Assembly: GCA_937871705.1 (NCBI GenBank)
Contig: CALMOO010000747.1
Location: 1-7,470 of the forward strand
Length of the DNA: 7,470 nucleotides
Source: an uncultured Hymenobacter sp.
Lineage (GTDB): Bacteria; Bacteroidota; Bacteroidia; Cytophagales; Hymenobacteraceae
Reading direction: 5' to 3'
Shown here: positions 1 through 4,644 of the stretch, piece by piece
How positions within the stretch are numbered: position 1 is the stretch's first letter
How the letters are laid out: every line of letters starts with the position of its first letter
Made by a program: the position numbers and the translations under genes
Notes under the pieces: generated by a model
The model's input: the letters and a program-made list of their open reading frames with translations, nothing else
Told to the model about the DNA's origin: nothing
The model's database searches: none

Positions 1-961
1 GGAGTAGGTTGCCCTGGTACTGCACCGACGTGGCCGCGATGGTGAGGCGGTTGCCAGCCATGCTGCACGTGCCGTAGAGGAAGCTATTGCGCGGAATCAG
101 GTGCCCCTCGAGCTGCACATCTTGCAGCAGGCGTAGTTTCACCGTCGAGCCCGCTTCTACTACCTGGTCGCTGTGAATCACGGCCGGTACCGAGTTCACG
201 TTTGGAGTAGCGCCTGACTCTCCTAGGGTGTGGAACCCGTTAGCCTGGGGCGCGGTCTGCTGGAGCGTGCTTACTACCGAGGGCCGCACCTGGGTGATAA
301 CGGTCATCTTTTTGGTGGTGGCCACCGGAGCAGCTGCGGCCGGCGAGTTCATGGCCAGTAGCCGTTGCTGGTACTGATTCTTCAGCTCATCAAGCTCCTT
401 CAGCGACGCATCCATTCGCGTATCGTGCACTGGTGCAGCTGGTGCAGCAGCGACCGCCGCCGAGCTGGTGCGCGGGGCGCTGGCCACTGGTGCCGTCGAG
501 GCGCTGGTTTGCTCCTGAAGGCGCTGCATCCGGGTTTGCATGGCCACCACGTTCGGGTCGGCGTTGGGGTCGTACTTCTGGCCCGGCTGGCCTGGCTGCA
601 CAGCGTAGTTCAGGCCAGCCGGCTGGGTGCCAGCTGCTGGAGCACCGGGCGCACTTGGTGCAGCGCCGGCCGCCGTGGTGATGGGCGGCGCGAAGGCTAG
701 GTTATTGTGCCGGTTGCTATCCTGAGGCGCGGCCGCGGCCTGCATCTTATTCTCAAACATCGTGGTTTTGCCAGCTGAGGGCAACGACAGGTTGAGGCCG
801 CTCGCGCCCGGGGCCGTGCTGGCAGCTGTAGCCGCCGCGACCCCCTTGCCCCCGCCGCCCACCGCGAAGAGAGCCGTCAGGCAGAGTACGATTGGTAGGG
901 GGGCAAACAGCATCATTTGCCGTTTTTTCAGAAACTCTTGCGTGTGCTTGGGCGTGCTCAT
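1..961 (-). CDS. traM: Conjugative transposon protein TraM (VirB10-like), 3'-truncated by window edge
   Basis: Envelope-spanning scaffold protein of the Bacteroidetes type IV secretion channel, comparable to VirB10. The frame opens at ATG 961 and stays open for 320 codons to the left edge without a stop, so the C-terminus is missing. Visible parts: a short cytoplasmic N-terminus with FLKKR (residues 10-14); one membrane segment at about 17-35 ending in GGGGKG; the family-like LNLSLPSA (57-64); a long Ala/Pro-rich linker (about 90-180); a charged, possibly coiled-coil helix (about 182-204); and the start of the conserved domain from about 258, with VPAVIHSDQ, TVKLRLLQDV and LIPRNSFLYG, which match TraM proteins I know. 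The start follows the traK stop by 24 bp. A later ATG pair at residues 16-17 would remove the basic N-terminus and is less likely. The identification is firm; only the start has slight doubt. Confidence 0.94.
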   Translation of the reverse strand, partial: MSTPKHTQEFLKKRQMMLFAPLPIVLCLTALFAVGGGGKGVAAATAASTAPGASGLNLSLPSAGKTTMFENKMQAAAAPQDSNRHNNLAFAPPITTAAGAAPSAPGAPAAGTQPAGLNYAVQPGQPGQKYDPNADPNVVAMQTRMQRLQEQTSASTAPVASAPRTSSAAVAAAPAAPVHDTRMDASLKELDELKNQYQQRLLAMNSPAAAAPVATTKKMTVITQVRPSVVSTLQQTAPQANGFHTLGESGATPNVNSVPAVIHSDQVVEAGSTVKLRLLQDVQLEGHLIPRNSFLYGTCSMAGNRLTIAATSVQYQGNLL

Positions 962-985
962 AGGAAGGGCTTGAAAAGGAAGAGA
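962..985 (-). other. Pyrimidine-rich spacer after traK with TTCCTTTTC
   Basis: The 24-bp spacer between traK and traM is mostly C and T on the coding strand and holds TTCCTTTTC (981-973), four bases after the traK stop. No Shine-Dalgarno sequence, promoter or terminator is visible, so traM is probably read from the common transcript. Confidence 0.5.
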
Positions 986-1606
986 TTATAAGCGGGCCTC
1001 CGTGCGCAAGTCGTTATTCTGAAGCACGCGCCAGCGCTCCATCAGGAAGCCGTGCGGGTTGTTGGTCGAGCGCGAAACATCGCGCAGGTAGCACTCGGAT
1101 ACCAGGGCCCGGGTGGTCACGTTGGTCGCCCGAATAATCTGCTCGGTGGCGTAACACTTGGCGTAGTAGGGGTAGGTCGAGGGGTTGATTACCACGCTGT
1201 CCACCGTGATGTGCTGGCTGATGTTGGCCTGAATCAGGTTGTTGTAGTAGCCGCTTTCCTTGTAGTTGTCGTAGGCGCGCTTGGCGCTCTCATCGGCCAG
1301 AAAAAGCGACTGCGTCACGTTGCTCTCGATAGCCTTTGAATCGGGGTCAAGCGTGAAAAAGTACTCGTGGAAGCGCTTCACGTGGTCCTGTGCCTCCACC
1401 GGGCGGTTATCCTGCACATTGTGCGAGGTAGCCGCCAGCAGCTGGCCTTGGTCGAGCAGGTAGATGTGGTCCTGTGCGAGGCGGGCGGTACGCTGGGAGG
1501 CGTACACGGCGTAGCCGGCAACTGAGGCGCAGAGCACCATGAAAAGCAGGGCCAGCGTTTTCGTCTGCTGGTAGGCCGAGTCGATGTTTTTGAGCGAGCG
1601 AAACAT
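986..1606 (-). CDS. traK: Conjugative transposon protein TraK (VirB8-like)
   Basis: Bitopic inner-membrane protein thought to act like VirB8, linking the inner-membrane platform to the periplasmic scaffold. It has 206 residues, the usual size. The N-terminus FRSLKNIDSAY is followed by one membrane helix at about 18-36 and a periplasmic domain. Family-like motifs are YLLDQGQ (49-55), a FHEYFFTLDPD region (79-89), a Tyr-rich GYYNNL (119-124) and a C-terminal NNPHG (182-186) followed by W192, as in Bacteroides TraK. I place the start at ATG 1606 because the family begins close to the LKNI stretch. An in-frame TTG at 1618 would add four residues (MLTV) that fall inside a repeat and is not preferred. 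The gene lies between traJ and traM, with no traL-like gene after it. Confidence 0.93.
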   Translation of the reverse strand: MFRSLKNIDSAYQQTKTLALLFMVLCASVAGYAVYASQRTARLAQDHIYLLDQGQLLAATSHNVQDNRPVEAQDHVKRFHEYFFTLDPDSKAIESNVTQSLFLADESAKRAYDNYKESGYYNNLIQANISQHITVDSVVINPSTYPYYAKCYATEQIIRATNVTTRALVSECYLRDVSRSTNNPHGFLMERWRVLQNNDLRTEARL

Positions 1607-1607
1607 A

Positions 1608-1635
1608 ACAGTTAGCAATTAGCAGTTATCAATTA
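1608..1635 (-). repeat. Four-copy heptamer repeat (TAAYTGN) in the traJ-traK junction
   Basis: Read on the minus strand, the junction is four consecutive 7-mers: TAATTGA (1635-1629), TAACTGC (1628-1622), TAATTGC (1621-1615) and TAACTGT (1614-1608), then a single T and the traK ATG. The first TAA is the traJ stop codon. Because 7 is not a multiple of 3, the TAA triplets fall in all three frames, so the array stops translation in every frame just before traK. It is much more AT-rich than its surroundings, which may keep the traK start unstructured. The repeat is seen directly; any function is inference. Confidence 0.85.
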
Positions 1636-2709
1636 GGCAGCCTTGTTGGTATTCTGGAAGCCGTTACCACCCTGGCCACCGCCCCCAAAGACTGCGCGAC
1701 CGGCCGCCATGGCCCGGCCCACCACCTGGCCACCGGCAGCACCAGCTGCGCTTGATGCCATGCTAGCGGCGTTGCCTCCCTGCGTGTTAGCATAGCGCGT
1801 GATGTTAGTCAGGCCGCTAGCCGAGACAATCCACCCAGCCACCGAGGGCACCGTGAAGTAGCCGGCGATGGCAATCACCAGGAAAATCATGTAGCCGTAG
1901 TCAGCTTTTTCCAGGTCGGTGCTACTGGTGCTGGCTTGAATCTGGCTGATGTCGAGGTTGAGCATCATGACCTGAATTTTGGCGATGATGGCCCCGAATA
2001 TGTTGGCCACCGGCAGCCACAAGAACACGTTGATGTAGCGCGAAAACCAGTTGGTTAGCGTACCCTCAAAGCCAGGCCAGATAGCAAAGCCGAAACTGAT
2101 AGGCCCGATGATGCTCAGGATGATGAGGAAGAAGGTGCGAATGGTGTTTATCACCAGCGCGGCCGAGTCGTGGGCCAGCTCCAGGGCATTGCGAATCCAC
2201 TCCCGAAAGTTCTTTTGCACATCGTAGCTCAGGCGGTTGAAGTAGAGCGCCGCCTTGCCGCCGAAGTCCAGCGCATCCTTACTTTCCAGCTCCTTGTCAA
2301 ATGCCTCATCCGATTGATAGGGGGCATTTTCCGGCCGGGCAGCGAGCAGGGCCTTTTTACGGGCTTCCAGCTGAATAATATCTTGATTCTGAACCAAGAC
2401 GATAGACGAGGTAGCCGAGGAGAGGCCACCCAGCACGCCATTCAGGATGCCCAGCATGGCGGGGAATAAGCTAATGACCAGGCCGATGGCGAAGGGGCGC
2501 AGCAGCGGAAACACATCGATGGGCGAGTTCTCAGCCTGGTGGCGCCACACCTTACCGGCGATGAAAATCAGTGCCCCTAGCCCACCCAGGGCGCGGCCTA
2601 CGTTGATGAGGTCGCTGCACAGTGGCAGCATCTCATTGTAGAGGTTGTCGAGCAGGTCTTGGAGCGACTTGACCGGAATGGATACTTGGAGTAAAAGGGA
2701 GAGTAGCAT
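1633..2709 (-). CDS. traJ: Conjugative transposon protein TraJ (VirB6-like membrane protein)
   Basis: Polytopic inner-membrane component of the transfer channel, comparable to VirB6/TrbL. It has 358 residues. Features in order: hydrophobic N-terminus, then LYNEMLPLC (23-31); a membrane segment at about 38-53; the conserved PIDVFPLLRPF (63-73); a second segment at about 74-95; a charged soluble region (about 110-180); a strongly hydrophobic block with RTFFLIILSIIGPISF (191-206); WFSRYINVFLWLPV (221-234); AKIQVMML (243-250); and a last membrane segment with GYFTVPSVAGWI (283-294). These match Bacteroides TraJ closely. The C-terminal tail (about 305-358) is Gly/Ala/Asn-rich and probably disordered. 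The ATG lies 5 bp after the stop of the upstream VirB5-like gene with no clear Shine-Dalgarno site, suggesting coupled translation. The stop codon is part of a heptamer repeat. Confidence 0.95.
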   Translation of the reverse strand: MLLSLLLQVSIPVKSLQDLLDNLYNEMLPLCSDLINVGRALGGLGALIFIAGKVWRHQAENSPIDVFPLLRPFAIGLVISLFPAMLGILNGVLGGLSSATSSIVLVQNQDIIQLEARKKALLAARPENAPYQSDEAFDKELESKDALDFGGKAALYFNRLSYDVQKNFREWIRNALELAHDSAALVINTIRTFFLIILSIIGPISFGFAIWPGFEGTLTNWFSRYINVFLWLPVANIFGAIIAKIQVMMLNLDISQIQASTSSTDLEKADYGYMIFLVIAIAGYFTVPSVAGWIVSASGLTNITRYANTQGGNAASMASSAAGAAGGQVVGRAMAAGRAVFGGGGQGGNGFQNTNKAA

Positions 2710-2714
2710 AGCGG

Positions 2715-3359
2715 TTAGAGTCCGTAGAGCTTTTTGAGGGTTTGGGCATCCACGGCCGCTTGCGTCTGCTGCGAAGCAATGGCTTGGTTGCGCCGGGTGA
2801 AGTAGGAAACGAGCTGGTACTGGTGGGCAGCCTTATCGGCAATGCGGTTGATGAACTTGAGGCGCTGCGCATCCGTCATCTTGGCGGCGCCGGGCGTGAG
2901 GATGGTGGTCAGGTCATCGAGCAGGCCCACGTTCTCCGTGATGAGTACTGTGTAGCCCTTTACCATGCCCTGAATCTGGGTAGGCGTCAGGTAGGGGTTG
3001 GCGCGCAACTGGCCGATGTTCTGGCTGTAGAGGTCGAGCGTGCGGCTCTGGTAGCCCCAGATTTTCTTTACCTGCTGGTAATTGGTCACCACCGAGTTGA
3101 TTTTGAGCAGACTCGTGTACCATTCGTCGTGCAGCTCCACCGTCTGGCTTTCCAGCGTTTTGATGATGGCCTGCGTGTCATTGCCTTCTTTCATGACAGT
3201 ATTGCCCAAGTCCTTGAGCACCGTGAGAAAGCCTTGGTGGCCGGCCTGCTTGGTAGCCTGACCCTCGGCAATGGGGGCCGATATCACGAGCTGGGCGTGG
3301 GCCGGGCGGGCGGCTAACCCTAGGCCAGTCAGTACCGCGAGAATGAGTAGCTTCCTCAT
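2715..3359 (-). CDS. traI: TraI/VirB5-like secreted conjugation protein (DUF4141-like), copy next to traJ
   Basis: Probable periplasmic or pilus-associated component related to the VirB5/TrbJ group; Bacteroides TraI (DUF4141 by recall) has similar motifs and sits at the same place before traJ. It has 214 residues. A signal peptide is clear: MRK, hydrophobic LLILAVLTGLGLAA, then AHA with likely cleavage after residue 22. The mature part is mostly helical, with a WY pair (80-81), NPYLTPTQ (121-128), GYTVLITE (135-142), KMTDAQR (160-166), SYFTRRN (185-191) and terminal LYGL. The last 80 residues are about 60 % identical by eye to the upstream neighbour, so the two are tandem paralogues. Its ATG overlaps the stop of that neighbour by one base (TAATG), indicating coupled translation. 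The family is well supported; the exact role within the channel is inferred. Confidence 0.9.
   Translation of the reverse strand: MRKLLILAVLTGLGLAARPAHAQLVISAPIAEGQATKQAGHQGFLTVLKDLGNTVMKEGNDTQAIIKTLESQTVELHDEWYTSLLKINSVVTNYQQVKKIWGYQSRTLDLYSQNIGQLRANPYLTPTQIQGMVKGYTVLITENVGLLDDLTTILTPGAAKMTDAQRLKFINRIADKAAHQYQLVSYFTRRNQAIASQQTQAAVDAQTLKKLYGL
2787..2805 (-). repeat. 19-bp identical segment shared by the two TraI-like genes (copy 1)
   Basis: This 19-bp stretch is identical to 3434-3452 and encodes the YFTRRN region in both paralogues. It is the longest exact match I found between the two genes, at the most conserved protein motif. Confidence 0.75.
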
Positions 3360-3361
3360 TA
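3357..3361 (-). other. TAATG stop-start overlap of the two TraI-like genes
   Basis: The stop TAA of the upstream copy (3361-3359) shares its last base with the ATG of the downstream copy (3359-3357). This implies coupled translation of the two paralogues. Confidence 0.85.
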
Positions 3362-4009
3362 CTTCAGCCCGTAGAGTTGCTTCAGCGTCGCGGCATCTCG
3401 GGTCGCCTGTGCCTGTTGCGTGGAGATGGCCATGTTGCGCCGGGTGAAGTAGCTCACGAGGTCGTATTGATGCGTCACCTTGTCGTCGAGCACATCTATT
3501 AGCTCCATCCTTTCGGCGTCGGTCATTTTCGATTTGGCTGGCGAGACGATAGCCGACAAGTCATCGAGGTAGCCGGCCGATTCCTGAATCAGCACCGTGT
3601 AGCCCCGCACAACGCCGTTCACCTGGGCCGGGCTTAGGTTGGGGTCGGCCTTGAACTTGCCGATGTAGTTCGAATAAATGGTGATGATGGCCGTCTGCCG
3701 CTCAAACAGGTGCTGCACGCGCCGGTAGGTCTTAATCGTATTGCTGATGGCCAGCAGCCCGTCGTACCAGTCCTTGGCCAGGAGCATGTTTTTCTCGGTA
3801 AAACCCTTGGTCAGCACCTGCTCGACCACGCCATCATTAGCCAGGTCGTTTGCCTTCGTATTGAGCACCTTCAAAGTGGCCTGTAAGCCGGTCTGAATGA
3901 AGTTAGTGCCTTCCAAAATGGGGGCCGAGACGACCGCCTGAGCGCGTGCAGCTGGTGCGCCAAATAGGCAAAGCGCCGCCAGGCACAGCGTAAACTGTGT
4001 TTTTTTCAT
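3359..4009 (-). CDS. traI: TraI/VirB5-like secreted conjugation protein (DUF4141-like), upstream copy
   Basis: Paralogue of the next gene and probably also a periplasmic or pilus-tip component of the transfer apparatus. It has 216 residues from ATG 4009. An adjacent in-frame GTG at 4012 would add only one residue; ATG followed by AAA AAA gives a normal MKK signal-peptide start. The signal peptide has an ALCLFG-type core and ARA, with likely cleavage after residue 23. Motifs in the mature part are DWYDGL (80-85), DPNLSPAQ (122-129), GYTVLIQES (136-144), YLDDL (147-151), KMTDAERM (161-168), SYFTRRN (186-192) and LYGLK at the end. MTDAERM and SYFTRRN resemble Bacteroides TraI at least as well as the copy next to traJ does, so I cannot say which copy is the true orthologue. 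About 34 bp separate it from the gene before it. Confidence 0.9.
   Translation of the reverse strand: MKKTQFTLCLAALCLFGAPAARAQAVVSAPILEGTNFIQTGLQATLKVLNTKANDLANDGVVEQVLTKGFTEKNMLLAKDWYDGLLAISNTIKTYRRVQHLFERQTAIITIYSNYIGKFKADPNLSPAQVNGVVRGYTVLIQESAGYLDDLSAIVSPAKSKMTDAERMELIDVLDDKVTHQYDLVSYFTRRNMAISTQQAQATRDAATLKQLYGLK
3434..3452 (-). repeat. 19-bp identical segment shared by the two TraI-like genes (copy 2)
   Basis: Partner of the identical segment at 2787-2805, in the same place in the upstream paralogue. It may reflect common descent, codon bias or local gene conversion. Confidence 0.75.
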
Positions 4010-4043
4010 CACCTAGAATGGGGTTAGTGAAACTCAGGTGGGG

Positions 4044-4625
4044 CTAGTCGTGGCCCCACACACTTTTAAAATGCTCGTTGCCCTTTTTCTGCTGAGTTTT
4101 CTGCTCAATAGTGGCGGCCGTGCGTTTGCTGAAGTATTGCGTTAACTGGAGCTGATGATTCTCCTTCTTGGCCAGGCCCGCTACGAACTGGCGCTGCTCG
4201 GCCTCGCTCATCGTGGTTTTGCTGCTAGCCAGATTCGTGAGTTGGGCCACGTTGGCCGAGCTTTCATCAACCAGCTTTTGGTAGGTACGCCGGATGCTCT
4301 GCCCTTGCTCTGGCGTTAGGATGGGGTCACTGGAGAGCTTAGGCTGGTCAGCCGCTACCTGCTTGAGCAAGGTGGCGTGGTTTTCATACACGGCCGCCGC
4401 GTTGGGGTCGAGCTTGATGATGTTGGGCACCTCACTGCTCTGATACCAGGTGTGCACTTGGCCCAGGGCGTCCACCTGGCCGGGGGCCTGCACCAGCACT
4501 TGCTTGATGCTGGCCACTACCCGGGCCTCGGTTTCGTCGGCCAGCTTTTTAGAGGCGGCATCCTGGCCGCAGTTGGTGCCGAGGGTGGCCAGGCAGGCCA
4601 GGAGGAGGAGCGTGCTTGCTTTCAT
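4044..4625 (-). CDS. Divergent VirB5-like paralogue with short hydrophobic leader (possible lipoprotein)
   Basis: Not a protein I can name directly. It has 193 residues from ATG 4625. The leader MKASTLLLLACLATLGTNC suggests export; Cys19 could be a lipidation site, but T-N before it is a poor lipobox, and the better LLAC at Cys11 leaves too short a signal. The mature part is charged and helical. It aligns along most of its length with the next two proteins: TWY (59-61) matches their WY pair, DPILTPEQ (100-107) their [DN]PxL[ST]PxQ, then L118, ES (121-122), MSEAEQ (139-144), HQ (157-158), QYFSKR (163-168) and a final WG where they have YG. It is therefore a diverged member of the same family. 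An in-frame ATG at 4688 would overlap traG by 44 bp and put a polar stretch before the leader, so I reject it. The traG stop is 19 bp upstream. Confidence 0.8.
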   Translation of the reverse strand: MKASTLLLLACLATLGTNCGQDAASKKLADETEARVVASIKQVLVQAPGQVDALGQVHTWYQSSEVPNIIKLDPNAAAVYENHATLLKQVAADQPKLSSDPILTPEQGQSIRRTYQKLVDESSANVAQLTNLASSKTTMSEAEQRQFVAGLAKKENHQLQLTQYFSKRTAATIEQKTQQKKGNEHFKSVWGHD

Positions 4626-4644
4626 GATGCGGGTGGAAAAGGAA
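4626..4644 (-). other. Pyrimidine-rich spacer after traG with TTCCTTTTC
   Basis: The spacer between the traG stop and the next ATG starts with TTCCTTTTC (4644-4636) directly after the TAA. It has no purine-rich Shine-Dalgarno site. The same nonamer occurs in the traK-traM spacer. A role in leaderless or Shine-Dalgarno-independent initiation is possible but unproven. Confidence 0.5.

Noticed and set aside
365..974. Plus-strand open frames of 70-111 codons in the left end of the window
   Set aside because: They lie opposite the traM frame, which continues from 961 to the left edge and carries clear TraM motifs. The Arg/Gly/Trp-rich translations are typical of antisense frames in GC-rich DNA.
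1607..1618. TTG start at 1618 for traK
   Set aside because: The extra MLTV residues come from the heptamer repeat, while ATG 1606 gives the N-terminus expected for the family.
2742..3317. 191-codon open frame on the plus strand opposite the second TraI-like gene
   Set aside because: It is also codon-aligned antisense to a well-supported gene and shows no recognisable domain; its open length is explained by codon bias.
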